A DNA stretch of 64,000 nt, from positions 4,464,001 through 4,528,000 of the forward strand of contig NC_060027.1 of the NCBI RefSeq assembly GCF_021134715.1, in the 5' to 3' direction. This stretch comes from Daphnia pulex (lineage: Eukaryota; Arthropoda; Branchiopoda; Diplostraca; Daphniidae). Positions 38,494-50,993 of this stretch are shown here, piece after piece. How positions within the stretch are numbered: the first letter of the stretch is position 1; the number at the start of each line of letters is the position of its first letter. The notes beneath the pieces are model-generated. The model made no database searches. It saw nothing but the letters and a program-made list of their open reading frames with translations, and was not told the DNA's origin. Both the position numbers and the translations under genes were made by a program.

Positions 38494-39049
38494 ATTGCTG
38501 TGTTAGAAATACGTACGGTGTAAATCACAAACCTATTAATGTGTAAAATAAACATAAAATATAGTAGGTGTTCCAAAAATAAAACAATTGTTCTAACCGG
38601 ATTTTTTAAATTCCGTTATCAATACTCAATAGATCATAAACAGTTTCCTACCTCAAGTCACAGAACAGAGAACAAACAATACTAACGCTGTAGCCTACGA
38701 AGTTTCGTCTGCGACCGGCGAACTTTCTTTATGTAACCGTATATAAATACTAATATTATAATAGATAACCATCCCTTTCGCTCTATGCTGGCATTACTTT
38801 CCTAGGCGGAGAACCTTTTCAAATGCCCATTTCTGATTTATCTTTTATTCTAATCTTTCCAAAGATTTTTCCAAACAATTTATTTTTAAAAATAAATTTT
38901 TTTTATTTTCTGTTGGAATTGCTCAAATTCAAAGAAATTTGGATTGTAACAATACTATAACCTAGATCATTGACGCTTAAATAAAACTTTTTTCTCGGAG
39001 TATGTATTAAACAAGTGCAAGACGTTTATTGTTAACCCATATTAATCGC
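38494..39049. other. Spacer between COX20 and PSMB2
   Basis: AT-rich, no gene seen; holds the COX20 promoter and the PSMB2 3' UTR. Confidence 0.5.
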
Positions 39050-39852
39050 CTAGGCAGTTAAGTTCTGGGATCTTATGACATCCAAAGCATGAATTCCATT
39101 TTTGTCCAATACTTTAACTTGAAAATTAGGAAGGTTGATAATAAGACGCTTTTGGATTTCCGCGACACACTTCTTCATGATATCATAGGCTTCCTGTTCT
39201 GTCAGATCTGGACGGTAATAGCGATCCATAATGCCGATGCTGAACATGCCTCCATATCCATGAGTAGCAAAGGGAGTTTTGATCATAGATGCTAGATAAT
39301 CCATCCAGTAAAGCTCTGGGCCAGTCCTCTCACTGTATCCAGCTAGAAGGAAGTTGACCATGTAGGGTGACTAAAAACAGTTAATACAGTTAATACATGA
39401 CATTTCAGAGAAAAACTGCAACTAAAACTATTAAGGCAGATATCTACCCTGCTACGAAGAGAATCAGCCAAGTTACGACGTGTAAAGTTAGCTGCTGCAG
39501 GAGGTGACAACTCATAACCATTTCTCATTTTGTAAAGCTGGATGTTTTTTTCAATGTATTCAGCAAACTGAGTGGTATCACCAGATTCTCCAGTTACTGC
39601 CATCAGCAGTCTATCGGACAGCTTGAACATTTTGTCCTCATCTGAAGGAAAAACAAATATTAATTTACAGTAACTCGGCGTACACTTCCAATAAATTTAT
39701 AGTGGTGTTACATGAGATCAATTAATGATAACTAACTATCACTTCATGTGAAGAAACATACCTTGTTTATTGACAAGAATGCTGTGAGCATTAGTCATAT
39801 CTGATGCCAAAATGACAAAATCATTGCAAGCAATACCCAAAACACACTCCAT
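39050..39852 (-). CDS. PSMB2: Proteasome subunit beta type-2 (beta-4)
   Basis: Non-catalytic beta ring subunit of the 20S proteasome. The start [20 protein letters not shown] is the family N-terminus with no propeptide. After an intron come [20 protein letters not shown] and [20 protein letters not shown], then [40 protein letters not shown] and the end VIRSQNLTA. Three exons and about 205 residues, as expected. It starts 648 bases from the MAPRE start on the opposite strand. Confidence 0.95.
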
Positions 39853-40499
39853 AATTAATATGACTTTAAAAGACTGAAATAAATGGAAAACTTCTGAAAC
39901 AAACTGTCTGATCAGAGCGTAAATGCCGAAATTTTTCGGAAAGTGCAATGTCAGTTTTCCACTCTAACCGACGTTGCTATCAAAATAATAGTCGTTAAAA
40001 TTAATATTTTAAAAATTGTATCTTAATATTTTTAGAATTTAAATAATAATCAAAACGCGTAATATAGAAAACCCTTAAATTTGTTTTATTAAAAAAAAAT
40101 TGTTTACGAACCATTGGAAATATGGCACATTTGTAACGAGAATTTTCGTGTAATAAGACAGTTAGAGTCACCGGTTCTCGGCGTTTGGAGATTCGGGACA
40201 TCTCTCGAGTTAAGTTAATTATTTCAAGCCTTTCAAATCCAGGTATGTGAAACAATGTCAAGTGGTTTATTAGAATATTTTGTGTTAAAAGTTTGATTGT
40301 GTTTCCGCGATAGTATTCTTTAATAAAATATGATAACGGAAAAATTATCCATTGCCTTAGGGGGAAATTTTATCGGATTAGGATTCTTGCCCTGCCTGTG
40401 GGGCTGGGCTCAAGCATAACTACCTTTTATGGCTTTTCACTGGCAGAGAAAACCCATCATTTAATCTTTTGTTCTGTTTTTCTTTTTTTCAGAACAAAC

Positions 40500-43147
40500 A
40501 TGGCTGTAAATGTGTATTCAACTAGCGTAACAACAGAAAACCTTAGTAGACATGACATGTTGGCGTGGGTCAATGATTGCCTCATGTCAAGCTTAACGAA
40601 GATTGAGGAAATGTGCACAGGAGCTGCCTATTGCCAGTTTATGGATATGCTTTTTCCAGGTAACAATTCCTCTTTCATTTGTAGTGGTTTCTGGTATCAT
40701 TAAAAACAAATAAGTCTGCCACACCTTCTGACATTGTTCTTGATGTTTGATTCATTTGTTTATCATTGGTGATTCACCATTTCATTGATTTTTTTCAGGA
40801 TCAATGATGGTGAAAAAAGTCAAGTATAAAACAAACCTTGAGCACGAATACATCCAGAACTTCAAACTCCTTCAAGGATCTTTTAAAAAAATGAATGTCG
40901 ATAAGGTATTATCATTTATTTAATTATGACAAACCATTTGGGGTCCTGTTAAGCTAGTGACCCTGTAAAAGCTTACACATTTCACTCTGCAAACATATGC
41001 CACATAAATTTACGATCATCTATGGTTTAATTATTCCATATGATTCTTCAATTAGTGTCCCTTTATTAGAAAATAGTATTATTTAATCCTGAATAGTTAC
41101 TTCCCCTATGATTTTATTATTTTAGTTAATTTATTAAAATTAATTTAGGAAAAAAAATCATACTTGGATCCTTTCCAAGTTTTTCACAAAGTAGAAAATT
41201 AAAGGCTTTACCTGAATTTACGAATTTTTGGTTTTACATGGAAAAATGATTCCGTGTTTTCTTTCTCGTAATTTGCTCTCAGCCCGTGCTTCTGTTACCA
41301 GTAGTTAGTTAGTTGGTTTTCCTGAACGATAAAACAAAACAAAAAACATCCCTATCTGTCGCTCACAGATCATCCCTGTGGACAAATTGATCAAGGGTCG
41401 CTTCCAGGACAACTTTGAATTTCTCCAATGGTTCAAGAAGTTCTTTGACGCCAACTATGATGGTTCACCATATGATGCACTCGAAGCTCGCGGTGGCGAA
41501 GTTTTGGGTCTTGGGCCAGCAACGCAAGGTGGATCCCAGTCTCATTTGGGAGGATCGGGTCGGCACTCGCCGTCGACGGGGTCTTACTCGCGACAGGCTT
41601 ACAACAAGCCTGCCCCTCACAGAACTGGTACAACACAACACAATGGTTTTGCATATCGAAAGATCCCGTTGGAATCTTCTGTTATAGTCTTCTCACTACT
41701 TATTTTGTACATGTAGAATGGTGTTTGGTATTTAGTGTTCGGTTCTCTTACGCACCACCTTACCTCTCAAGCCACTTTCAATCTATATTGTCTTGTTATT
41801 TATGCTGTATTTCTTCGCACTGAATTTAGTGGTTGTGTCAAGCTTGAAGTCCCCGTAAATTGTTGGCGATCAAAGTCGTGTGTATCGGTTTCCCCTTAAT
41901 TTAATTATTTTCAGTTGAGGAACCGTAGTTTGCTCTAGTTTATGGCGGATACACATTAATTTCATTCATTTAAACACCTACAGCTCCTTCCACGAATTGA
42001 TAAAATACTCTTAAATGAGTAACACACGTATTTTTTTTTTTTTTTTACGTTTAAATTTTTTGGTTCCTTGGTATGTTTTTGTCCACTAGTCGTACCGCTT
42101 ATTAGTGGCCGGCTTTACATTACGCCATATTTCTCTCCTCTACCATTCTCTTATTTATTTTGCGTGTCCTATCAGATCATCCCGATCGACAAGTTGGTGA
42201 AAGGTCGATTTCAAGATAATTTCGAGTTCGTCCAGTGGTTTAAGAAATTCTTTGACGCCAATTACCAAGGGCAGGACATGGAAGGGTACAACGCCCTAGA
42301 GGTCCGCGGAGGCGAGCAATTGGGTTGGGGAACCGGAGCAAACGTTCCGCGTTCTTCGCATCCGCCCATTACCCCTGCCACCGCTCCTCGGGCCCCTCCT
42401 CAAGCGCTGGCCAAACCACAGGGTACCATTAACCTCATCTTGCTTCCCGCTTTTCTTCAAACTGCTTCGTCGTCGTTCTTTCAGCATTTTGACTATTTAT
42501 TTCTGTTTCTTGTTGCTTGATGTGTTGTGCTGCTCATTCTTGCTTTCTAATAGCGTCTTCTTGACCTTTTTCCCCTTTTGCCTTCAAATTTTTAAATGTT
42601 TGGGCTCACTTGTCTTTTGATCACCATGAATCCTCTTAAACTATCACATGAAATTTATGTCCAAGTGTAATTTTTTTGGTATGTTTTGACGGTCCTGTTC
42701 CTTGGATAATGGAGGATTCTGGTTGATCCAGGGAAAGTGTCCGAAATTCATATTCCATTTATTTATTCTTGTTTTTTCTTAAATTTTATGTCTAAAGCTG
42801 CCCGGCCTGCTCCTCCTAGGAATAATTCAACTCCAGCCTCCAACATGACAAGTGCAGCTCGAGGAGGTGCAAGTGTTGGAATGAATTCGGCTGGAAAGAT
42901 CCATGAAGCCAAGATCGAAGAGTTGAATTCTTCGATTATGGAAATGAAATTAACGCTGGAGGGCATGGAAAAAGAACGTGATTTCTATTTCGGAAAACTT
43001 CGCGACATTGAGCTATTGTGTCAAGACATCACTCAAGAAGATAATCCCATCATTCAGAAAATTTTGGCGAAGCTTTACGCTACCGAAGATGGTTTCGCAG
43101 CTCCCGAAGAAGTCGAAGGCGTTCCTCCCCCGGAAGAAGAGTATTAA
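40500..43147 (+). CDS. MAPRE1: Microtubule plus-end protein EB1 with two alternative third exons
   Basis: Tracks growing microtubule ends and recruits partners. Exon 1 (40500-40659) starts [20 protein letters not shown] and with exon 2 (40799-40905) gives most of the calponin-homology domain. The third exon exists twice, 41369-41627 and 42176-42422; both encode II-P-[VI]-D-K-L-[IV][10 protein letters not shown] and FKKFFDANY, then differ in the linker. The last exon (42798-43147) holds [10 protein letters not shown], a basic linker, the coiled-coil/EB homology domain ([20 protein letters not shown]) and the C-terminal EEY tail that binds CAP-Gly proteins. AATAAA signals at 43344, 43463 and 43877. 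Confidence 0.95.
41369..41627 (+). other. MAPRE1: MAPRE alternative exon 3a
   Basis: 259 bases between a CACAG acceptor and a G|GTACAA donor. It encodes the end of the CH domain plus a Gly/Ser-rich linker ([19 protein letters not shown]). Phase 0 entry, phase 1 exit. Confidence 0.85.
42176..42422 (+). other. MAPRE1: MAPRE alternative exon 3b
   Basis: 247 bases between an ATCAG acceptor and a G|GTACCA donor. It encodes nearly the same CH end as exon 3a but a Pro/Ala-rich linker ([19 protein letters not shown]). Phase 0 entry, phase 1 exit, identical to 3a. Confidence 0.85.
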
Positions 43148-44076
43148 TTCAAACTGGATTTGTTCCGATTTGCTATTCCTTCCCTCCCTCTTCGCCACCT
43201 TTCAATTACTTTCCTTTGCACTTTTTTCGCAACTTACAAGTAAAATCCCATTCTTTTATCTAAAGGCGATTATTACATTTTTGTGATGTTTGAATCGTTT
43301 CGTTGCGTTTTCTCCTCTATTTGCCCTCTTCATGAGATTCACAATAAAAAAACCTGCTCGCGTATGCATTTTGAACATTTGTGTAGCAGGCTCATGGCTA
43401 TTAACGTACTGCATGGATCGGGAAAAAGCTGCCATTCTGTGGAGGAGTGTGGTCAGTATAGGGAATAAAACAGTTTCTTTACTTGTTCCATTACCGGAAA
43501 TACAAATTATTCACAAATAGCTCACTCTTGTTAAATAAGTCATTGTTGAACTTTTTGTAAAGCTTGGATTTACGCATTCAGTCTAAATAACGGGAAAATG
43601 TTTCGCTGTAACATGTAATAACTAAAGAGTTAACCGCTTTTTCTCGTGAACCCGCTTGCTTGTCGACTTTCTGTTGGCTTAATAATCTCTTTTTAAAGCC
43701 TCAAATAACGGAACAAACGTCGTGACTGTCATTGCTGTTTTACTCGTTTAACATCAGGAAAAATTTCCGAGCGATTTTCTCAAGACGCCTATAGGAAATT
43801 GTTTTTTCTTTGACCAAATGTGTGGGATGTAGATCTGACATTACGTTACATTTCAGTAAAATACAATCCGTTTTGAATAAAAAAATCTTAACTTAACGTT
43901 TACTGTTTTGTTGTGTTAAAAGAAAAATTTTTAAATTGAGATCGAAACAGTTCAGCTATAACGAAAGTCCCACCAATATATGCCACAGCCAAGAAGGCTT
44001 ACGTTAACTTGAAAAGAACTGAAATGAAATTGAGCTCGTCATAATGTCAGTTTTATTGATACAAAATGCGAAACGA
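43148..44076. other. 3' UTR region between convergent MAPRE and GNL3
   Basis: No gene seen; contains several AATAAA signals for MAPRE and AT-rich sequence. Confidence 0.5.
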
Positions 44077-46465
44077 TTACATGGCTCCAAGACCACTAAA
44101 CGCCGCTTCCATATCTGAAGACAGTTTCTCACCGACTTTTTCTGTAACAAGATAAAAGGTATTTAAGAAAACGAGACGCAAAAAAACTTTCAAGAATCGT
44201 TGTCGATCAGCGCTAGTAAACGTCATCGAATTGATTAGATTTACCTCGCCGTGCATGATCCTTTTTCGCCTTCTTCATCTGCAATCTTTTAGCCTTATTT
44301 GAACGTTGGTTTCCGGGCAAAAGAAGCTCTGGATTGCTTTTCTTCTGAAACACTACACTTTTCTTAACGCGATCCTTGTTTCCAGTGGCTGATTTCAGAC
44401 TGCTTATCTTAACCTTTGTCGGCTAAAATAAATTTTAATAATATTGCTACGAATTGTTATTGCTATGGAATAAATTTAATACATACCGCAACATCTTTTC
44501 CGGATTCTGATTCTTTGTCATCGTCATCGCATTCCATGGTTGATTCTACTTCCTGGGAATCTGATTTTCCCTCAAAGATACCCATGGTTTCAACAGCTAC
44601 AGTAGTCGATGGTCTAACAGATGGTAATTGTTCAATGTCATTCGTCTCCTTTTGATTGAAATCGGCGTCATCCAAAGAGAACTCTTTAGCCATGTCAGCA
44701 ACAATAGAAGCAGCGAGATGGGTAGTCGGGGAGAACGTTTCCGGAGGGCATGTGAAATACTTGATCTTTCCTCTATAAATAATTGAACAACTCGATTCGT
44801 ATTAACGAGCTAATAATTTGAAGAACAATTAAATTTCTTACGTATTCCATTCATGAAGAATTTTCTTCGCAGCACCTAATACATCTGGAACGGCTCCCTT
44901 TCTTAGTTGACCAGTGCGCTTGGCGAGAATGCAAAGAAACTCTTGCGTCGTTTCAAAATTGCTCAGACCATACTGAAGCATCATCTGTTAAATTAATTGT
45001 TACAGCATAAAATTTTGGGTATTAACTACAAATAAATAAATTTGAAAAATAAGTTATGTACATATTCTTTTCCGGTACGTTTCAAAATCACTTCGACCGG
45101 AGCAATCGCATCCTCCAGATTATCAATACGAAGAGCGTTTCGGAGAGCGATTGTTGTATCTGATGCATCTCCTGTGGCCATGACAATGCCAGGGCTATCT
45201 AACAGCATGATTTTCGAATCAAGGGCCACTTCCTGCATCATCCTGCGTTATTGAAAGGGTAAAGATTTTGTTTCGAGAAGATTAAAAATTTCAGAAATAT
45301 CTTACTTGGTGACTCCAGGTACGGCACCGACATTGCAAGATTTGCTACGTTTTAAGCTGTTGATGATGCTGCTTTTGCCAACATTCGGCAAACCTTATCG
45401 ATTAAACGAAACAAATAAGCTTTACATTTACAACTTCAAAATTAATGAGAAATTTACCAACTACACCAACTCGTATGGCGGTTTTGATTCCTTTATTACG
45501 AGCGTAGTTTCCCAAAAGAGTCATTAAAGTGTCAGCTCCCAAACAATTGGAAGTTTGGATTTCAGGTTGACTGCTTTTGAGAAATTTACTGCGAACACGT
45601 CCAAGTTTCGTTGATTGCATTTGAGTGCTGGCTTTGAAGGCAATTGCAGGAAGCTCATTCCTGAGGTATTTCAACCACTGTGTCAAATTTTCTTTTGGAA
45701 CCAAATCTGAAAACACATGTGAAACAGAAATTAATAATAGGAATGCAAGCAACACACAATGAGAATTTTGATTTACCAGCTTTATTTAGAAGGAGAACAA
45801 GTCTTTTGTTTGCTCCTGCATCCAATACAGCTTGTTCAACTGTTTTACATCTTGTTCCAATGGGATCTCTAGCATCCAAGACTTCAAGAATAACATCTGC
45901 TGCCTCAATAACTTTACGGAACTCTTTGTAGAAGGCCTTTGCAGAATTATCATGCAAAGTTTCTGCTTGCTTTTGAACTTCAATGCATTCAAAATTTTTC
46001 TTCTGAAACAATGCATCTCGCTTTTCAGCGTCCTTGGCCATAGTGTCAATATTTCCTATGGATCTGTTCCCATTAAGTTTGGCCTCCCTAAATTCTTTCC
46101 GTCTTGCAAGGACTTCAGCTCGTTTTGCTTCTTGCTCTCTTTCTTTAATTTGTTTTAGTTTCTCCATATCCAAAAGAATTTCCTCCTTAAAAGGACATGA
46201 ATTTGGCACCCCACGATCTGTACGAGGCTTGCGTTTCTTTTCTGGATTTCTTCTCAAATCACGATTAACCTTTCTCTTGTGTTCCTTGATCTTTTTAAGG
46301 ATAGTATACTTCCTCCTGAGAGGCAATCGGTGACTTTTAGCGCCTAGAGAATTTAAAAAGGAAAATATATTTGATATTCTTAGGATTATACAAAAGAAAA
46401 AAACTCTCGAATAAGTGCGAATACATAAAGTGAATGATAAATAACATACGTAATTGTTTCTTCAT
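44077..46465 (-). CDS. GNL3: Nucleostemin-type nucleolar GTPase (GNL3/GNL3L)
   Basis: Circularly permuted GTPase of large-ribosomal-subunit biogenesis. Exon 1 is MKKQL plus one base; joined to the next exon it reads [16 protein letters not shown] and a very basic N-terminus ([20 protein letters not shown]). A coiled coil follows, then the permuted G motifs: [16 protein letters not shown] (switch-like), G4 at LLLNKAD, G1 at [19 protein letters not shown]2 at VGAVPGVTK and G3 at LLDSPGIV. An acidic C-terminal region (44693-44460) and a basic tail ending [12 protein letters not shown] complete it. GNL3 and GNL3L were not separated; invertebrates often have one copy (NS1). Confidence 0.93.
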
Positions 46466-46855
46466 TTTAAAACTGCTTGGTGACGAATGTTCAACAGCGC
46501 ACGTGGCCAAGTAACACTAACAGAAAAGCTAGTGGACTAATGAGCAGACGAAAATCAATTTTTGACATACCGTTGTGAACTACCGATGCTGAAGCCTTTT
46601 CTGACCATAATTTTTCTTCCTTCATTATTTAAAATTTTAAAAAATTCTGACTAAATTTTAAGGGTTATTTGTTATTGATTATGTAATACAATTCGCACGT
46701 TAAGCAGAAATTTTTTCTTATTTGTCAATTGTCAGTTCTTAATAGGCTTGAATTTTAAAATAAGAAGCAAGCCAAGAACCTGAAAGACTAGAGAAGAAAG
46801 CAAAAGCACTTCCAATTTCTAAAGAATGACAAAACAACTGTTGAACCAAACAAAT

Positions 46856-47224
46856 TTATTGACTCTGTAAACAATCTTTGGAAACAGTAGTTGAAACTGG
46901 TAAAGGGAATAGACTGGAAGGTGTTTTGAAATCAATGCTGATTACATCACTAGATCTCAAAAGAGATTGTTTACAGTTCCCCAAAGGAGTTTTTAGGCCA
47001 GAGACATGAAAATATTTTAAATCAGCACTGGAGCATTCATATTGACCAGTAACTGTAATATTTTCATGCATAGTGAAAACAGCTTCCACTCCTATAAATA
47101 GAATAAATAACAGTTAAAATACAATTGGGTTATGTTATATAAAGCTTTGATTACCATTGAGTTTGGTTAGTGTTCGCAGAAAGTGTTCTCTTAACCAGAC
47201 TCGCGCTTCTTCATCTGATGACAT
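46856..47224 (-). CDS. GEMIN7: Gem-associated protein 7 (SMN complex)
   Basis: Sm-like component of the SMN complex that assembles spliceosomal snRNPs. Exon 1 is MSSDEEARVWLREHFLRTLT plus KLNG; exon 2 is EAVFTMHENITVTGQYECSS, LKYFHVSGLKTPLGNCKQSL and LRSSDVISIDFK. The FTMHE, F-x-V-S-x-L-x-T-P-[IL]-G and LLR-x-SD-[IV]-IS patterns match Gemin7. It has a short unique tail to CLQSQ. About 101 residues; the human protein is a little longer at the N-terminus. One short intron (about 47090-47153). Divergent from BICD with 661 bases between starts. Confidence 0.85.
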
Positions 47225-47885
47225 TCCTACTCGTATTCAGAGCTCGTATTTGTTTTTTAAGATTACAAAACGACCGGCAATCAGGTTCTCAGGACGATCA
47301 TCTGCAATTTACCAAAACACAATAAATATTGACTGATACAACTAGGCTATAGTGGATTATAAAACTAATCACCAGAGTTTTTTTATTAATGAAACAAATA
47401 CTTAATTAGCTAAAAGCTCCAATGAGAAGAACAATACACCAATACCTTGTAAATTTGAAAAAGTATCAAAATATTCGCAATCAGAACAGACGAACTATTT
47501 ACTCTTGGTTGCCACACCTCCTCGCTACTTTGTTGTGATTTCTCAAAACGTTTCACGACTGACACTAAAAATCATAAAATAAGTCTATTTTTAAAACAAA
47601 TTTTTTTTCAAGTTAAAATAACGAGAGATTCATATTTTTAATAGATTATTATTTTTGTTAAAGTTTTTCCTGGTTACCATGCCTTTCTTTTGAGGGCATA
47701 TGTGGTCAGCTGTTCAGTTCATTTTTTGCAGGGTCTGGTCTTGACAGTTTCACTCATGGCTACCGTCCTTCACCAATCCTCGTGAAACCTCTCGTTTATT
47801 TTCGCTGCACCCATCGTTTTTAACTGTTACAATTTCCCTCCTTATTAAGCACTGGTTAAGCACTCGTTTTAATTGATACCATAAA

Positions 47886-50800
47886 ATGGAAGTGGGTAAC
47901 GTAGAAATTTTAAACTTGGAAATCGAACGGTTGACGAGAGAGCTGGACCAGACGAACAGTGAAAAAATCCAGTCCGCTCAATATGGGATTGTTTTACTGG
48001 AAGAGAAAGAAAATCTTCAACACAGATGTGAAGAACTTGAAAGTCTCTTTGAGAACGCTCGACATGAGTTGGCATTAACCCGTGAGGTAACCTTCTATGC
48101 TTTTTATTTAAATGGATTGCACCATCACATACCTTGTGCTATCACCCTGTATATCTGTTTAGTTACTCTACATTGAGTTCTTATGTTTTATACATCAGAT
48201 ATTTTTTCTTGATATGTCTTAATAATTTGATGTAACATTATGTATACAGGCACTTGCTCGCTTCCAGAATAGTCACAAGGTTACAACCAAGAGTGGCATA
48301 GAAACCGAAGAATCTCTTTTATATGAATCAGCTGCAAGAGAAACATCTCTCAACTCTCAAATCCTTGATCTTGAAGCTGACACAAAGCATTTGCGCCTTG
48401 AACTGGAAAGGGTGACAGCTGAAAGAGACCAACTCACTCAACAAGTAAAGTAAAATAATATGCAAGTCTCACTTGTGTAATTATATTTTATTCACTTTTG
48501 AATTAGTTAAATGATACTGGGAAAGAGAGGGAAGTCTACATTTTTGAACGAAAAACTTTAAAAGCTGAATTGAAAGAACTCAAATACAGAGAGACCCGCC
48601 TTCTTAGTGATTACTCAGAGTTGGAGGAAGAAAACATCAGTCTTCAAAAGCAAGTGTCTGTGTTGAGGTCTTCTCAGGTAATGTTGAAAATGATTTTCCT
48701 TCCAGTATTCCATTTAACCAAATATTTTTGGCTAGGTTGAACTAGAGGGAGACAAACATGAACTACGTCGATTGCAAGAAGAACTCGAGCTGCTCAATCA
48801 ACAAAATGCAGAGTTGGCGCATTTGCGAAAATTAGCTGAAAAACAGATGGAAGAAGCATTAGATGCCCTACAAGCTGAAAGAGAAGCCAAATATGCTATC
48901 AAGAAAGATCTTGATGCAAGAATGACTAGTGAATCCATGTTCAATTTGAGCAATTTAGCATTCAGCATTAAAGGTAATTGTGAAACCAATTTTTATTTAA
49001 TTTATGTTTCTGTCATTTCCTTTTTTGTATTAAAGGACTATCTGAAGAACATGGGGCAAGTGAAGGTGAAGACGACGGTCCACTGTTGCAAAAACTTGAA
49101 GCCTCATTCCTGAAAACTGGTGGTGTAACCAATGACGGGACAGAAGGGGGCGATGGGAACAACAAGGGTGGTGGAGATTTGTTTAGTGAAATTCACTTGA
49201 ACGAAGTCAAGAAACTAGAAAGACAGCTAGAACAAGTCGAAGCGGAAAAAGGGATGTTGTTTCAACGTCTACGAGATGCCCAAGATTCCTCCGATGTTGC
49301 CCGACACGAAGCAGCATCCAGACATGTTCAACTGGCCAAACTGGATGCGTATTTGGCTAGCCTACTTCACCTTCACGAAACTGTGGAAACTCCTACTAAT
49401 GCTTCGGTAAAGCTATTTTCTATTTTTTCTGATTTTTTTTTAAGGTTTCAAATGATTATTTTTTGTTTTTCGTAGGAAATTGATCGGACACCATCAGAGC
49501 CGTCTTCTGCTCCTGGCAAGTCTACGTATCTTCAGCAATTGGTTGATAAATTCAAGCATCGTACCGCGCTGGCTGTTAGGGAACTTCAGCAAGCTCAACA
49601 AGAATTATGGGCTCTCCGAGGAGCATCTACCGGTCAACTACCAACTGATATGGAACAAGATTTCATCGCGTTGAAGAAGAGGGTAATTTTTGTAATACCT
49701 TTTTAATTAGACATTTACTCACCTTTTCGTGTAGTTGTTAGATACAGAGCAAAAAGTGTCAGTTCTTCACTCTGAAATTGCGGCCTCCTCCGAGTCGGCT
49801 GGTGATAGTCGAGCTACATTGGTAGCACTTCAGTCTGAACTATCTCCTCTTGTAGATGACATCACTGCCCTTACGCTACATCTGTGTGCTGCCGTAGGCA
49901 TTCAGGCAGGATCAGGGTCCCATGCAGGAATTATCCGGAGCTCAACTGGTAAGTAGAACTTAGTTAAAATGAATTTGCTTTTGAATATTGACTTAAGATT
50001 CAACAACTACAATAGATGCTGGCAGTGGACCTAGTAGCTTAGCTTCGGATGTCGCTGGACCAACCTCTATCGGTTCCGAATACAATAAGGAGAACATCTC
50101 ACCAGAATCCAGTGTTACAGTCACTTCTCTTCAAAATCCTACTCGACTCTTGCACATGCTTCAAGAGCAAGTTCGTCTGTTGCGCCGAGCTGCTGAAATG
50201 CTGGTCAAACAAAGCCACACCAAAGACACACCCAACGACTTGGTATCAGACAAGGATCGAGACAACTTCGAGTCAGATGTCGCTGAACTCCAAGAACAAA
50301 TTGTTAAGCTCAAAGGTATATTATTGTCAAAAAGTATTATTAGGATTATCAAGTGTAACGGGAAACTTTGTTTTTGCTTCAGCTTTGCTCTCAACCAAAA
50401 GAGAGCAAATTGCCACTCTACGCACTGTCGTCAAGGCTAACAAACAAACAGCCGAAGTTGCACTGGCAAATCTTAAGTCAAAATACGAGACAGAAAAGTC
50501 GATAGTCTCTGAAACGATGAACAAACTTCGTCTTGAACTAAGAACTCTGAAGGTAAAACTTGAAATTGCATTTTCCCAAGTGATCACTTGATATTTTACT
50601 CGTATTTTCTCTCCGTTTTAATAGGAAGAGGCAGCTACATTTTCTAGTCAGCGAGCTTTGTTTGCTGCCCGCTGCGAAGAATACGTCTCTGAGAATGACG
50701 AGCTTGGTCGGCAGTTGAGTGCTGCTGAAGACGAGAAGCGGACGTTGAATTCGTTGCTACGAATGGCTATCCAGCAGAAACTTTCGCTGACAGAGCGCCT

Positions 50801-50993
50801 GGAAGATCTTGAAATGGATCGTGAGCGTTCAAATCTACGACGACAGCCTCAAAGCACACGTTCCACTATTCCAGCTGGCGGAGCACGAAATCCTGCACAA
50901 AGCCAGGGACAGGGAGCTGGATCTGGTCATCGATACCCTCCTAATCGTGTCCCCTCGGCATTCCGGGACTCCAATAGCAACCGCGATTATTAG
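47886..50993 (+). CDS. BICD: Bicaudal-D dynein cargo adaptor
   Basis: Links dynein-dynactin to cargo such as Rab6 vesicles and localised mRNPs. The start [20 protein letters not shown] begins coiled coil 1, which continues through [20 protein letters not shown] to [20 protein letters not shown], the CC1-box/spindly-type dynein region. Middle coiled coils follow ([20 protein letters not shown]). The C-terminal cargo domain reads [20 protein letters not shown], then [20 protein letters not shown] and [16 protein letters not shown] Ser/Arg/Pro/Gly-rich tail ends [10 protein letters not shown]. About ten exons; AATAAA at 51745. Intact. Confidence 0.95.
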
